Shown here piece after piece: positions 25,656 through 37,053 of a DNA stretch of 64,000 nucleotides; positions within the stretch are counted from its first letter, which is position 1, and the number at the start of each line of letters is the position of its first letter. The notes under the pieces were generated by a model, which was given only the letters and a program-made list of their open reading frames with translations, ran no database searches and was not told where the DNA came from. Position numbers and translations under genes: made by a program. The stretch comes from Shewanella japonica (GTDB taxonomy: Bacteria > Pseudomonadota > Gammaproteobacteria > Enterobacterales > Shewanellaceae), in the NCBI RefSeq assembly GCF_002075795.1, contig NZ_CP020472.1, positions 2,897,001 through 2,961,000 of the forward strand. Reading direction: 5' to 3'.

Positions 25656-27191
25656 TTAATTCCTTGAGGTCAGCTCAGTCACTAACTTAATGCTAGAAAC
25701 CATCTGATCTAATTGAAAATGGGGTTGTAATTGAATAATTGAGTAAAAATGCCCTGGTTTTCCGCGCATTTCCTTTACTTGGACTTGGGCATTTCTTAAG
25801 GGATATTTGCTTCTAACATCGTCAGAAGACACATCGGATGCAGTCGTGTAATTATGAAGCCATAGTTGTATATCTCGCTCACAAGCCTCTGCAGAGCTTA
25901 ATGAACCGATTTTTTCTCGACCTATCACTTTGATGTAATGTGCAAACCGAGATACGCAAAGCGTATATTGAAGCATGGTTGATAGTTTGGCATTGATGGT
26001 GTCTTCCAAACGTTCGTACTTTATGGGTTTCTGGGCTGATGCATTGCTGTAAAACACTAAATGTTCGCAGCCTGAAACGGGAGACAATGGAATAAAACCT
26101 TGGTCAGAAAATGACTTTTCAGCTCTATCACTGACAAGTAAATCCACTGACGGTTTCTTACGCTTGCGGTATAAGTCAGTTTCATACTGGCTAACTGCTA
26201 AGTCACACACTAGCCCTTTTTTACGACTACCAGGCTCTAAGCCTCGAATATGGCCAAACCAGCCTGAATCACTAAATGAGCGGATTAATACGCCACCAAA
26301 GGCGTAAGCGGCATTTCCCCATAAATGATCAGTCTTTGGGTGCTTTATTGATTCTTTAAACTTGAAGCCTTCACTGCGCGTCCCGTCAATCAAATATGGC
26401 GATCGCATCAGTATGTGAGGCATGGTGAGTCCAATAAACCTCGAATCATCCATTTCACGAAGTGAGTTCCACTTTACATATTCAGTTTGCTCGAATATTT
26501 TTTCAATATTCATGTGAGCCGACAAATCAGAGAAGTCATCAACACCAAATAATGTTGGACATGCAGATGTAATGAAAGGAGCAAAAGCTGCAGCAGCGGT
26601 GCGTGATATGTCTTTTAGTACATCTATATCATTAGTCGCAACACCTGACCTAGATTTATGGCTAAGCTGATAATCACCAATAAGCGTGCCAAAGGGTTCG
26701 CCACCTGACATGTCATATTCATTGTTATAAATGAGTTTGAAAAATTCGCTTTGGTCAAATTCAATAGCCCGATTGATATCTTTAGATAACGTCTGTCAAC
26801 AACAATCGAGAATTTTTACTTTAACTTTCTGATCTTTATCATGTAACTCTTGCTGCTCTACAAGATAAAACACGCCACGCCAACTCGCCTCTAATGACTG
26901 AAAAGCTTTGTTGTGGATAATGCTATTGATTTGTTGCTCGAGCTGCTTATCGATAAGATCTACCGCTTTTAATAAAAGAGGTAGCACTGAATGCTTGTCA
27001 AACTGAGTTAAAGAATGACGCGAGTTTTCAAGCCACAATAATAACGATCGGGTTGAGTCTGATTCACGAAGGAATCGTTCAACAAGATGTTTATTTTTCA
27101 GCTTTTGTGGTGTTGATGACACAGGCTGTTTAAAGCCTGCGTCATCATTGAAAATTTCACTTGTAACAAATGAAATGGTTTCTTGCGTCAT
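25656..27191 (-). pseudogene. Second TssC-like sheath gene interrupted by one in-frame TGA
   Basis: A TssC paralogue (TssC40/ImpD position) of 511 codons counting an internal stop. The first part (27191 to 26799) encodes 131 residues ending KVKILDCC. A TGA lies at 26796-26798, and the same frame continues with QTLSKDINRAIEFDQS and then GGEPFGTLIGDY to 25656. At the break it aligns without gap to the intact TssC, the stop sitting where that protein has Lys, so only one codon is affected. The ATG that could restart the C-terminal 351 residues has no ribosome site. It may be a nonsense pseudogene, a UGA-C readthrough site or a sequencing error. In Agrobacterium, which has both, two TssC forms are reported. 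Confidence 0.85.
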
Positions 27192-27236
27192 CGTTTGTTT
27201 CTATCCTTGAAAACAAATGAGGGTCACTGTCAGTGA

Positions 27237-28730
27237 TTATCCTACTTTAGGAATTTTCGCCACTAGACGTAGCGATGCAGTTAACTCTTCCATTTGCAAC
27301 CAAGGACGTAACCAAGCTACAGCATTATAAGAGCCCGGTTGACCAGGGATTTCCTTCACTTCCACTTTTGCGTCAGCTAATGGATATTTAGCACGAATAT
27401 CTTGTCCGCCACCTTCTGATGCATTGACAAAAGAAAGGATCCAACGGTTTAACCATGCTTCAACATCATCGGCTTCCATAAAGCTACCAATCTTGTCACG
27501 AGCCATCACTTTTAAGTAATGTGCAAAGCGAGAAGTTGCCATTAAGTAAGGTAGTCGAGATGAAATTGCAGCATTAGCCGTTGCATCGTGACTAGAAAAG
27601 ATTTGTGGTTTTTGACAGGTTTGTGCACCAAAAAATACGGCATAATCAGTATGCTTGTAATGACATAATGGTAAGAAACCAAGTTTACTTAACTCTGCTT
27701 CTCGACGGTCTGTAATACCGATTTCAGTTGGGCACATTAAGTCTGGGTCACCATCATCACTGGTAAAGACATGAGCAGGTAGACCTTCAACTTTACCCCC
27801 ACCTTCTGCACCACGAATCGCAGTACAGAAACCATACTGGCTAAATGCTTGTCCCATATTGGTTGCCATAACATATGCTGCGTTCATCCAGCAATAATCA
27901 TCATGAGCTGCAACTTTAGAACGGCCACTTGCCGCATCCATTTCAAACTCTTCGTAGCAGAACTCTTCTACTGGTTTAGTTGCACTACCGTATGGTAAAC
28001 GCGCAAGTACTCGTGGCATAGTCAAGGTCACAAAGCGTGAATCATCACTGTCACGGAATGAACGCCACTGTGTGTACTCTAATGATTCGAATACTTTTTC
28101 AAGATCACGTGGTTTACTTAATTCTGTCCAGTCATCAAATCCAAATAACGATGAACCAGAAGCAGAAATAAATGGGCAGAAGCCAGCAGCAGCCACATTA
28201 GACATTAAAGATAAGGTTTCAATATCTGATGGATGATTAGTAAATTCATAATCGCCGACTAAACAACCATAAGGTTCGCCACCTGGTGTTCCGAACTCAG
28301 ACTCATATATTTTCTTGAACATTTGGCTTTGATCAAACTCAACAGCCTTACTTAAATCCTTATGAAGCTCTTTTTTAGATAAGCTCATTACACGGATTTT
28401 TAATGTCGCATTGGTTTCAGAGTTCTTAACTGTGTGATGAAGACCACGCCAGCTTCCTTCTAATTTTTGCAGCTCATCATTATGCATAATCGCTGCAAGC
28501 TGTTTCGAAATAACTTCATCCAAACTATCAATCGCTTTGTTAAACGTCACAGTTAAGTTTTTATCCCACTGAACTGTCCCTTTCAACGCTTCTTCAGTCA
28601 AAGAGCGAATAAGCTCTTCAGCACGTGTTGAATCAGTTTGTTTCGTAGCATCTATCGCTTGGTCAAGAATCGACACACTCAGTGTTTCTTCGTTTACAGG
28701 CTCTAATGTAGCGGCATCCGTGCTCATCAT
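27237..28730 (-). CDS. tssC: T6SS contractile sheath large subunit TssC (VipB)
   Basis: 497 residues of the EvpB/VipB family. The N-terminal part with [13 protein letters not shown], the central [14 protein letters not shown], and C-terminal [18 protein letters not shown] are all typical. With TssB it forms the contractile sheath. The start uses ATGATG overlapping the tssB stop by an ATGA junction; AAGGAG lies just upstream. It is the intact copy next to the interrupted paralogue. Confidence 0.97.
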   Translation of the reverse strand: MMSTDAATLEPVNEETLSVSILDQAIDATKQTDSTRAEELIRSLTEEALKGTVQWDKNLTVTFNKAIDSLDEVISKQLAAIMHNDELQKLEGSWRGLHHTVKNSETNATLKIRVMSLSKKELHKDLSKAVEFDQSQMFKKIYESEFGTPGGEPYGCLVGDYEFTNHPSDIETLSLMSNVAAAGFCPFISASGSSLFGFDDWTELSKPRDLEKVFESLEYTQWRSFRDSDDSRFVTLTMPRVLARLPYGSATKPVEEFCYEEFEMDAASGRSKVAAHDDYCWMNAAYVMATNMGQAFSQYGFCTAIRGAEGGGKVEGLPAHVFTSDDGDPDLMCPTEIGITDRREAELSKLGFLPLCHYKHTDYAVFFGAQTCQKPQIFSSHDATANAAISSRLPYLMATSRFAHYLKVMARDKIGSFMEADDVEAWLNRWILSFVNASEGGGQDIRAKYPLADAKVEVKEIPGQPGSYNAVAWLRPWLQMEELTASLRLVAKIPKVG

Positions 28731-29227
28731 TCAGCTCCTTTAAGATTTAGTTCACCGGCTAGTTTGTCTAAGCTAGTGGTATTGTTTAATACGTCTTCTA
28801 AAATATTCTCAAGATTCTCTGAGCGGTCTACTTTAGTCATCAGATCACGCAATTTGTTACGTGTTTCCATTAACTTTTTCAAAGGCTCAACTTGATTGAC
28901 GATCGCTGCAGGTTCAAAGTCTTCCATGCTCTTGAACTCTAAATCGACATTCATTTCAGAATCATCGTCAGCTAACGTATTTTTCACAGAGATATTTAAC
29001 TTTGGGCTCATGCGCTTTAGCACGTCATTAAAGTTATCACGGTCGATTTGTACAAAACGACGGTCTTTTAATGGTTTTAAATCTTCAGTGTTATGGCCGG
29101 TAAAGTCACCTGTAATACCAATCACAAAAGGCAGCTCTTTTTTTACAACTGTACCTTCTGTTTCTACATCATAGGTAATATGGACGCGGGGTTTTCTCAC
29201 TCGCTTTAATCTATCATGTACACTCAT
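28727..29227 (-). CDS. tssB: T6SS contractile sheath small subunit TssB (VipA)
   Basis: 166 residues starting [17 protein letters not shown]. This ATG has AAGGAG 5 bases upstream, so the upstream TTG at 29242, which falls on the ribosome site, is rejected. [35 protein letters not shown] (two joined motifs) and the C-terminal helix with NKLRDLM are TssB hallmarks. It is coupled to tssC by a 4-base overlap. Confidence 0.96.
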   Translation of the reverse strand: MSVHDRLKRVRKPRVHITYDVETEGTVVKKELPFVIGITGDFTGHNTEDLKPLKDRRFVQIDRDNFNDVLKRMSPKLNISVKNTLADDDSEMNVDLEFKSMEDFEPAAIVNQVEPLKKLMETRNKLRDLMTKVDRSENLENILEDVLNNTTSLDKLAGELNLKGAE

Positions 29228-29268
29228 TTGAACTCCTTTCAATAAAATTGTGAGTAATCGATTACAGA

Positions 29269-30369
29269 TTATTCTTCAGTTTTTATTCCAGATAATTTAA
29301 AGAAGCCATTCCTCGCTTCTCCATCTTGGATTAATTCTTGTAACAACTCAGGTAAACTCAGATCACTCCACCTAATGACTTGCTCTATGGCATAGGACAT
29401 CGGTGAATGTGGCTCAGTATTCTTAAAAAATTCTGCGATTTTCTCTAAATTCTCGATAGCTTGAGCGCGAGAGTTTAGCTGTTGCTCAATGCCATTCGAG
29501 CTACTTTTCGCCGTTAGTTCGTCATCAGTTTCTACTTCAACTTCCGTAGATATTGAAGACGTTTGGCTCTTAGCTAAAATAGGTTCGGTTATCGTATGAA
29601 TTTGAAGCGCACAGGCTTCTAATGCTTTTCGAATATAGCTCGTCGGTTGTGGTAAGCCTCCCATCGCCGTATCCATGACTTCCGACAACCTTGAGAATGC
29701 AGCGATTGCAGCATTGACATCAGCATCAAGTTCAATAAAAAAGCTATCTGATGTTTCCTTAATACTTAACTCAACTTCTTCAAGTGATATAGCACCCGCA
29801 TCGAAACGTTTTTCTTGTTTGTCGCTATCTAGCCTATCGACCTCTAATGCTTGCTCATATTGCCAAGTTGAATAGGCGAACGCCCCTTCTGTGATGGGAA
29901 TGGTTTTGATTGGTTGAATTAATGAACCTTCGCTTTCAACACCGTTTAAACCAATTAATGGCGCAATTCGTTCTTCAAGATCGTCTGGGTCAGGTATTGG
30001 ATATAAGTTTTCCCAATAGCGCTCAATTAATTCAGCGGCCAAGGTAAAACCAAAACTTAATCCCTTAAAGCCATGTAAACGGCATGCAGCTTCAATAAAC
30101 CAAGCGATGTACTCGAGATCTTTGGCTTTATCTCTAGTGATATCTGGCACTTGCTCAAAGATTGGGCGCCACTCAATAGCAACAGAAAGCACATCTTCTT
30201 CGTCTATTAACGCTTTTCGTTCATTAGCCCTTGCTGTGCTTCTTACATCTTTAAGTAAGTAATAGGTAGATGTTGGACTGATATCAGAACGCGGATCTTC
30301 TCCCGTTACAGCATCATCTGTAATAGGTTCAATTAATTCTTCAATCGATAGATTATTTAATTGGCTCAA
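29269..30369 (-). CDS. tssA: T6SS cap/baseplate protein TssA (ImpA)
   Basis: 366 residues with the ImpA N-terminal domain: [18 protein letters not shown] near 12-29 and [11 protein letters not shown]. The C-terminal part ends with [19 protein letters not shown], typical of TssA. It helps prime sheath growth and guides its distal end. The start appears to be TTG, 10 bases after AAGGA; no better ATG lies before the conserved domain. A 308-base AT-rich gap upstream suggests a separate promoter for tssA-B-C. Confidence 0.93.
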   Translation of the reverse strand: MSQLNNLSIEELIEPITDDAVTGEDPRSDISPTSTYYLLKDVRSTARANERKALIDEEDVLSVAIEWRPIFEQVPDITRDKAKDLEYIAWFIEAACRLHGFKGLSFGFTLAAELIERYWENLYPIPDPDDLEERIAPLIGLNGVESEGSLIQPIKTIPITEGAFAYSTWQYEQALEVDRLDSDKQEKRFDAGAISLEEVELSIKETSDSFFIELDADVNAAIAAFSRLSEVMDTAMGGLPQPTSYIRKALEACALQIHTITEPILAKSQTSSISTEVEVETDDELTAKSSSNGIEQQLNSRAQAIENLEKIAEFFKNTEPHSPMSYAIEQVIRWSDLSLPELLQELIQDGEARNGFFKLSGIKTEE

Positions 30370-30677
30370 CTTTATTCAATCCTTGAATATATTATTATCA
30401 ATATTCGATAACAAAATGTGCTTCTACACAAAACTAATAAAACACTAATACTTAATAGTGTATATTTAAAATTAATACTAAAAATAATACTTTTTGATGT
30501 TATATATCAGATCACATATTAGTTAATACTTTATAATGTAAAAAACATCTAATACGCAATAATCATTAAGTATAGATTTATTTTAAATAACATACTTATT
30601 AACTATTAATATAATAATTACCATGTAACATTTACACTTTTGTTAATTTATCAACAAGAAAACTTCCGATTTATTCT
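30370..30677 (-). promoter_or_regulatory. AT-rich gap before tssA
   Basis: 308 bases, very AT-rich, with no gene. It probably holds the end of the pppA transcript and a tssA promoter. A short inverted repeat TTATC-N7-GATAA sits about 30 bases before the tssA start. I see no strong terminator. Confidence 0.45.
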
Positions 30678-31520
30678 TTAAATAAATACAGGAATGGTTT
30701 TATCAAAGTCATCATTTGACTCACTTATGTCTTTTGAAGATAAACCCGACGTAACTTGAGTATTTTTTACTAAAATACAAGTGACATTATCACGCGCATT
30801 TCGAACTAACGATGCATGTAATAAGGCCAATCCAGAATCAATAATATTACCAGAGTTAATTGTGGCTTCGATTTCAGTATCACTAAGTTCTTTATTTAGG
30901 CCATCACTACAAAGTAAAAACGTATCGCCTTCAACCACTTTACCCGTCCGATAATCAATATCTAATTGACTATCGACTCCCACAGCACGTGTGATTACAT
31001 TTGCTAATGGATGTGACTCAGCATCTTCAGCGGCCAACAAACCTTCATCAACCATGTCATTCACTTGACTGTGATCTTTGGTAATCATTGTCATTTTCTG
31101 TTGTCTTAACAGATAAATCCTACTGTCGCCGACCCAAAGCAGGTGATAGTCGCCTTGATATAACCACAACACTACAACTGTACTGCCGGCGACTTTACCT
31201 TCAAAATCAGTTTGGCTCATTTGCTGAAGCTGGGTATTACTGTTTTGTAATGCGAGCTTTAAAATATCAACACTGATTAACTCTGGAGATAATCCATCAA
31301 CAGCCTGTTGAATATTGTCGATAACTAATTGACTCGCCACATCACCAGCAGCATGACCTCCCATACCATCAGCAACAACCCATACACCGATATGCGGAAG
31401 TTCTAACATGGCGTCTTCATTAATTTCTCGTACTGTGCCTCTGTGGGTTAAAGCTTGACTTAAGTGCACGTATTTTGCTCCTTCACTAAGGCGGCTGTAT
31501 TCCATCCTCTTTGTATCCAT
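30678..31520 (-). CDS. pppA: T6SS PP2C-type serine/threonine phosphatase PppA
   Basis: 280 residues with PP2C motifs: GTVREINEDA (28-37), WVVADGMGGHAAGD (47-60), LLWVGDSRIYLL, and FLLCSDGLNKELSD. The conserved Asp residues would bind two metal ions. In phosphorylation-controlled T6SS, PppA removes phosphate from Fha and so opposes PpkA. The start overlaps the tagF stop in a TAATG arrangement. No membrane segment. Confidence 0.93.
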   Translation of the reverse strand: MDTKRMEYSRLSEGAKYVHLSQALTHRGTVREINEDAMLELPHIGVWVVADGMGGHAAGDVASQLVIDNIQQAVDGLSPELISVDILKLALQNSNTQLQQMSQTDFEGKVAGSTVVVLWLYQGDYHLLWVGDSRIYLLRQQKMTMITKDHSQVNDMVDEGLLAAEDAESHPLANVITRAVGVDSQLDIDYRTGKVVEGDTFLLCSDGLNKELSDTEIEATINSGNIIDSGLALLHASLVRNARDNVTCILVKNTQVTSGLSSKDISESNDDFDKTIPVFI

Positions 31521-32191
31521 TACCCGCTTAACATAGAGACAAACTGGCTAATTTGAGGCAGCCCTTCTGTGATAATCATGCATGCTTCAACCTCTGATGA
31601 ACCCTCTGTCCACCAAATACTGTATCGTTCAAACTGTTTACGGTATTGCTGATCAAGTAGTGACAATATATGAGGAGCATTACTACCCTGAATAACCCAA
31701 GCTTTTTTTGTAATGTCACTAGATTCACTTTGAGATGAACACAGAGCAGCAACCGGAACCGTGTACTGTTGCCCAGAGACATCATTCAACCAAGTCTCAA
31801 GATTGATATCATCTTCAAGTACCTGCAAAATCTGTGCTTCAAACTGTGTCGACCATTCGTTTTCATGCCAACCACATACCGCAGCTTGCTGATGAAAGCC
31901 TGCTAAAGTAAAAGGATAATGACGCCCAACATTATCCACGCTCGGAATAAGTGTCCCCACTACTGCTTGCTCGCAGCATACTCCAGCTGACAAAGAAAAA
32001 TGCCAAACAGGGCTTGTGAGATAATAATCCAGCCATTCATTGCCGCTTTGCTCTTTACTCACCGCAATGACTGCTTGTAACCACTCATTCCAGTTTTTAA
32101 AAAAGTCTATATCTAGATTTTCTTGTAAAAAGTCACCCTTTGAGGGGACTTTACCGCAATAACCTAATCGCATTAAAGATTCGACGGACAT
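31520..32191 (-). CDS. tagF: T6SS post-translational repressor TagF (ImpM)
   Basis: 223 residues of the TagF/ImpM family. The N-terminus RLGYCGKVPSKGDFLQ matches the family motif G-Y-x-G-K-x-P-x-x-G-D-F, and the SPVWHFSLSAGVC segment follows. TagF blocks T6SS firing independently of the phosphorylation pathway in Pseudomonas. The start lies 19 bases inside the end of tssM. Confidence 0.93.
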   Translation of the reverse strand: MSVESLMRLGYCGKVPSKGDFLQENLDIDFFKNWNEWLQAVIAVSKEQSGNEWLDYYLTSPVWHFSLSAGVCCEQAVVGTLIPSVDNVGRHYPFTLAGFHQQAAVCGWHENEWSTQFEAQILQVLEDDINLETWLNDVSGQQYTVPVAALCSSQSESSDITKKAWVIQGSNAPHILSLLDQQYRKQFERYSIWWTEGSSEVEACMIITEGLPQISQFVSMLSG

Positions 32192-35100
32192 GAGAAAGTC
32201 TCCATATTAGCCATCCAAAATGGATTGTTTACGCTGTTAGCAATCAGTTTCAATTCAGCGTTATATCCACTGAGGTTGATCATTAACTTGCCGTCTTTCT
32301 TTGTTTGCGGACGTTTTTTACTCAACTCATCGAGTAAGCGGAAGAATGACCATTCGCCTTCGTACTTCTTATTGATTGAACGGCCACCATTAGGCGGTGA
32401 AAACGCAATGCGAGTTTCATTATTGGCGCCTCGACCTGGCCAGAAAAATAACTCTTTACGTGTTGGTCCATGGCGGTATTTAAGTTGTTGTTCATCCAAT
32501 TCTAATAAGAATAGGCTGACACTACTGTCCAGTAGTTGTGGCTCAAGAGAGAAGTTAATTTTAGGGAATTTAGTTCCCGGCTCAAAGAATGCCTCTTTAA
32601 TGATTTCAGCTCGTTGGTACATTTCTAACACGTCATAGCTAATACCAATGTTACGTTTAAAGCGCCATGGCTTTTTACTGGTATCAACATGCGCTGCCAG
32701 ATATTGGTCCCAAAACTGATCTAAGGTGCCGCCATAGCCAAAGAACTTGCTAAAGTCTTTTAGTCTCACATCTTCTTTTGCACGACGATTGAACGGGTAA
32801 CGACCTGATATCGCACGATTAAACTCAGCTAAGACCTCTGAGCGCCAAATGCCATTAAATCGCTGACTTTGGTTAGTTTTAGCAAATGATCTAGTTTGAT
32901 AAGCAACATCATTTAACCAATTTTTGACTGGGTATGGTAAATCCATCAATTGCTCTGATAATGTCATTCCCATCTGAGCAAAGTTTTCTTCTACAGCCTG
33001 GTTCACAACTCTGCCATCCGATTGAAGGAGTAACTTGCTGTAATTTCGATTCAATGCGCGCAAAGTAGTTTGAATTTGATCGACTTCTACTAAGTTAATT
33101 TTAATCAACTCACTAAAGGCAACTTCCACTTCTTTACCAGGCAAGTCGACATTTAACTCAATTGCGGTATCAGGTAGCAACCGATTTAACTGCGCTTTTT
33201 TAGAACGAAAGGCAACATCAGTGACATTGGCAGCCACTTCAGATGCAGCCTTTAAATTATTAGACTCCATAGGAAGTTTGGTTAGCTGCACATTTTTTTG
33301 CGCCGCGGCTATGATGGTTTTTATGGGTTGATCAGGACTTGATAACGCCGCTGTCACACGCTCAGCTTCTTCAAGACTTGAGTATGGTTTTACAGAAATA
33401 TCACTTAAAAAGTCTTCCCAATAAAATATATAGTCACGAATATACTTACGTTCTAATTCAGCGGTCAGACGTTTTTTAGCTTGCTCATCTAAATTAGCTA
33501 AGTCATCTCCATATACCCAGCTGTCAGCAGTCAGGTTTTTAATGATTTTGGTTTTTTCAATATTGAAAATCCCGTGGAATCCATTAAAAGTATACAAGCC
33601 TGGAATACCATCATTAAATGGTCTACCACTCATAAATGTTAAGCCATCAAGACTGTCTAAACTAAGAATATCCACTAGTTTAAAATCAGGAATACTGCTT
33701 TGAGAGAAGTCGCTTTTTAATCTCTGATAAGCTCGCTCCACCAGCGGCAACATGGTTAAATTAGCTCGAGCACCATCAACAACCATGTCATCGTATTGAT
33801 TTCCACGGATCCCTAACGTTAAAAGTGTCTCAATATGTTGATTTAACTGCTCGCGGATTTCGGCATTAACATTCCCAGTAATGTTTCGATCAATATAAGC
33901 AGAGAACCAAATTTTGATGTTGCTTTCATCAAAATGCTCCGGCAGATACAACATGAGATATGTTTTTAAGGTTTCATATAAATAATTAAGGTGCTGACCG
34001 TTAGCATCCATTTCTTCGCTTAACACATCTAACATAAACGGCAATAAATGCGCTTCTAATGCTCGCTCATATGCCGCTGAAGCAGGTTGCTTTAACTTAT
34101 CCCCTTGGTACAAACCAAACGTTTGTGCATCCTCAGGTTTTTCTGAGCCAAACCCCACAGGTAAGTCACGAATCAGTGTCAAACCTTTAGTTAACGTGAT
34201 GACATCAGTGTTCGCATTCAGGCCACCATGAGTAATATCCTCATACTGAGCAAGTTCAGTAAAAGTATTATCGATAAGCTCATGGTTCCAATCATAACTT
34301 TGCCACCAAATGTAACTCGCAAATAAAGTGACCACTGCGGCTACACCCACCGAAACCTTACGCAGCATTCTGTTTTGGTTGGTATGTTTGCGGTTTGTAG
34401 AGGCTAAGTTCTTCTCAGGAAAAATGACATCTTCCAAAAGTCGTTTAATAAAGTAACTACGCTGCTTATTAGTATTATTGCTTTTAGTTTTACTTTTGAT
34501 ACCGCTGGATAAGTGAGTTGAAAGATGGTCAATCGGCGTGCCTTCTTGGGTCGCACTGGTTAAGTATACGCCACGCAAAAGAGGGGCTTCTTCGTAAGCA
34601 TTCGGAGCAAATATTTCCTTTAAGAAATCATCAGCCGAACTTTGAAGTAATCGTAGTTGTTTTGGGAACTCATAAATTACTGCTCGGCGCTCAAGATCTC
34701 GCTCATTTTTAAGGCGACTATTTAAGCGAGCATTTAAGTTCAATAACAAATGATGAAACTCTTTATTGAAAGTACTCACGATGTCAGTTTCATCATCTTC
34801 GGTATTTAACGGAAAAGTCACGCCCCAAATTTGTTCGCAATCTTCTTTGGTTAAATCATCAAAAAACTCGTTAAATCCTGCAACTAAATCAGATTTAGAT
34901 AACAACACATAAACAGGAAATGTCATGCCTAACTGGTTTTGTAATTCCTGCAAACGCTGTTTAATCGCTCTTGCGTGTAGATTGCGTTCAGTTTTAGTTT
35001 GATTAAGTAACTCCGACATTCCCATACTAATAATGACGCCATTGATTGGCCTTACTGGTCGGTATTTCTTCAATAACCCCAAAAAGCCCTGCCATGCACG

Positions 35101-35715
35101 TGAGTCTTGTTTAACATGACTATCTTGGGTGGTATAACGTCCAGCCGTATCAATAAGTACCGCTTTGTTAGTAAACCACCAATCACAATGACGTGTACCG
35201 CCAACACCTTCAATCATGTCGACACCCATTTTATCTTTTAACGGGTATTCCAATCCTGAATGCTGAATTGCAGTCGTTTTACCACTTCCTGGTGGGCCAA
35301 TCATGATGTACCAAGGAAGCTCATAAATACTTTTGTTTTTGGTTAATTTAGTTTGCTTTAAAATATCTAACGCTTGGGTCATTTTGTTTTGCAGCAGCGT
35401 TATCTCACTTTTTACTAGCTCGTCTCCATTAACCGCGGCGCCTTCTTCACCATTAATCAAGCTGTCAGCCATTTCTTCACTTTGTTTTTTACTTTTAATT
35501 TGTCGTGAAAAATGAACGCCACCCCAGACCATGACAATAACCAAAAGTACAATGACACGAACTGCTGCAGACGCTAATGGCTCATAACCTGCAATAGCGA
35601 CTAATGGGCCACCAAACCAAATAAGTAGTGCTAAACACACAAAGCCTAAAATGGTAATAACCCATTTAGATTTAAGTGTTTCGACAATTCCCTTGCCGAC
35701 TGATTTTAAAGACAT
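32173..35715 (-). CDS. tssM: T6SS inner-membrane protein TssM (IcmF)
   Basis: 1180 residues, usual TssM length. Two N-terminal membrane helices (about 19-39 and 50-68) are followed by a cytoplasmic NTPase domain with Walker A GPPGSGKT at 140-147. A third helix (VGVAAVVTLFASYIWW) lies near 452-467, and a large periplasmic part follows. The C-terminal region with FFWPGRG and GEWSFFRLLDEL is the domain that contacts TssJ. It forms the trans-envelope complex with TssL and TssJ. Confidence 0.97.
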   Translation of the reverse strand: MSLKSVGKGIVETLKSKWVITILGFVCLALLIWFGGPLVAIAGYEPLASAAVRVIVLLVIVMVWGGVHFSRQIKSKKQSEEMADSLINGEEGAAVNGDELVKSEITLLQNKMTQALDILKQTKLTKNKSIYELPWYIMIGPPGSGKTTAIQHSGLEYPLKDKMGVDMIEGVGGTRHCDWWFTNKAVLIDTAGRYTTQDSHVKQDSRAWQGFLGLLKKYRPVRPINGVIISMGMSELLNQTKTERNLHARAIKQRLQELQNQLGMTFPVYVLLSKSDLVAGFNEFFDDLTKEDCEQIWGVTFPLNTEDDETDIVSTFNKEFHHLLLNLNARLNSRLKNERDLERRAVIYEFPKQLRLLQSSADDFLKEIFAPNAYEEAPLLRGVYLTSATQEGTPIDHLSTHLSSGIKSKTKSNNTNKQRSYFIKRLLEDVIFPEKNLASTNRKHTNQNRMLRKVSVGVAAVVTLFASYIWWQSYDWNHELIDNTFTELAQYEDITHGGLNANTDVITLTKGLTLIRDLPVGFGSEKPEDAQTFGLYQGDKLKQPASAAYERALEAHLLPFMLDVLSEEMDANGQHLNYLYETLKTYLMLYLPEHFDESNIKIWFSAYIDRNITGNVNAEIREQLNQHIETLLTLGIRGNQYDDMVVDGARANLTMLPLVERAYQRLKSDFSQSSIPDFKLVDILSLDSLDGLTFMSGRPFNDGIPGLYTFNGFHGIFNIEKTKIIKNLTADSWVYGDDLANLDEQAKKRLTAELERKYIRDYIFYWEDFLSDISVKPYSSLEEAERVTAALSSPDQPIKTIIAAAQKNVQLTKLPMESNNLKAASEVAANVTDVAFRSKKAQLNRLLPDTAIELNVDLPGKEVEVAFSELIKINLVEVDQIQTTLRALNRNYSKLLLQSDGRVVNQAVEENFAQMGMTLSEQLMDLPYPVKNWLNDVAYQTRSFAKTNQSQRFNGIWRSEVLAEFNRAISGRYPFNRRAKEDVRLKDFSKFFGYGGTLDQFWDQYLAAHVDTSKKPWRFKRNIGISYDVLEMYQRAEIIKEAFFEPGTKFPKINFSLEPQLLDSSVSLFLLELDEQQLKYRHGPTRKELFFWPGRGANNETRIAFSPPNGGRSINKKYEGEWSFFRLLDELSKKRPQTKKDGKLMINLSGYNAELKLIANSVNNPFWMANMETFSCPSNL

Positions 35716-35737
35716 TTATACAATTCCTTTTGTCACT

Positions 35738-37027
35738 CTAAAACAATAAGTCAATTTCAATTCGACGATTTAAAGCACGATTAAGTTCGCTATCATTAGC
35801 AAAGCGAGGCTCAGACTCTCCCCTTCCTTCAGGCCATAACCGACCACTCAATGACGCGTTATGTGCCAACACATTGCCAATCGATGTGGCTCTAGCAAGT
35901 GAGAGATGCCAATTTGATGGGTATTTTGAAGTAAAAATCGGTTCGTCATCAGTATGGCCAGTGATCAAGATTTTCCCTTTGGTTCCTTCAAGTGTCCTAG
36001 CAATCTTAGCTAAAATCGCTTCAAAATCTGATCTCGGCTGAGTGTTACCCGATGCGAATAATTCACCAGCACCAATTCTGATCCGAACTCTGTCACTTAA
36101 TTGCTCTACTTCAAGTAGTTGCATACTAATTTCTGTCTGCAATAACTGTTGTAGTAAAAGGGCTTCTTCACGGCTTAATTGTTGCTGTGCAGCAACGGTT
36201 TTTTCCCATGGTACGATAGATGTCAATTGCTTATATGCCTGTGACGAATAGCTATTAATACTGTAGTTAAATCCCATGTAGACGAATAAAATAATCACCC
36301 CAAACAACGCACCAATCACCCATAAAGGGAAAGGCTGTTGAAATGATAAATTTGGCACAATATTATTTCGCCAGTCAGGTGATAACTCCCGATGGAAATC
36401 GCCTTTACAAGATTGGATAGCAAGGTAAGTCCGCTCTCTTAACGCTTCCAGTTTCTGGTCGCCTTGAGGCTCAATACGCATTTTCCCTACAAAACCAAGC
36501 GTTAAACATAAATACATCAATTCCAGTAAGTTACATTTCTCTGCAGGTTGTAATAAAGACGCATCAAGTAGCGTATAGAAATATTCACCACCGAGTGTTT
36601 CATTATGAAAAGTCGACAGTAAACTTTCAGAAGCCCAGTAACTTTGGCCGCCCCATGCTGTATTCAAAACCACTTCATCAATAAAACAGCATAAGCAATA
36701 GCGCGCTGACTTTATGTCTTCGGCAGCAATATCAGCATTACGAAGTTGTTGTTCATAATGTTTAATCAACTCAACACAATGCACACGTAAGGTATTCACA
36801 TCATCATGCTGAGTACTCGTGCGTAATTGAGTACAAATAGATAGTAACGTACCTGCATAATCAACAATTGGATTTTGTGCCAAGCTTAATACAGCACTTT
36901 GCGCTCTGTTTTCAACGCTTTGTTCTTGTATTAATGTTTTCTGATTATCATCATTAACTTTAGGTTTTTGGATTGCCATCCCCGCGCCTTTCCCTGGACG
37001 TGGTTTAACAATGGTTTTATCGTTCAC
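35738..37027 (-). CDS. tssL: T6SS inner-membrane protein TssL with C-terminal OmpA-like domain
   Basis: About 429 residues. The start is taken as GTG at 37025-37027, which has AAGGA 8 bases upstream; a longer TTG reading to 37072 would overlap tssK. The DotU part carries YCLCCFIDEVVLNTAWG and SLLSTFHNETLGGEYFY. A helix near 240-260 (WVIGALFGVIILFVYMG) is followed by a periplasmic OmpA-like peptidoglycan-binding domain with ILITGHTDDEP and NRRIEIDLLF. It is thus an extended TssL that can anchor to the wall by itself. Confidence 0.95.
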   Translation of the reverse strand: MNDKTIVKPRPGKGAGMAIQKPKVNDDNQKTLIQEQSVENRAQSAVLSLAQNPIVDYAGTLLSICTQLRTSTQHDDVNTLRVHCVELIKHYEQQLRNADIAAEDIKSARYCLCCFIDEVVLNTAWGGQSYWASESLLSTFHNETLGGEYFYTLLDASLLQPAEKCNLLELMYLCLTLGFVGKMRIEPQGDQKLEALRERTYLAIQSCKGDFHRELSPDWRNNIVPNLSFQQPFPLWVIGALFGVIILFVYMGFNYSINSYSSQAYKQLTSIVPWEKTVAAQQQLSREEALLLQQLLQTEISMQLLEVEQLSDRVRIRIGAGELFASGNTQPRSDFEAILAKIARTLEGTKGKILITGHTDDEPIFTSKYPSNWHLSLARATSIGNVLAHNASLSGRLWPEGRGESEPRFANDSELNRALNRRIEIDLLF

Positions 37028-37053
37028 AAAAATTATCCTTAATATTGTGGTTG

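Noticed and set aside
26796..26798. TGA in the second tssC as a selenocysteine codon after Cys-Cys
   Set aside because: No clear SECIS-like hairpin directly follows, and the intact paralogue has Lys, not Cys, at this position.
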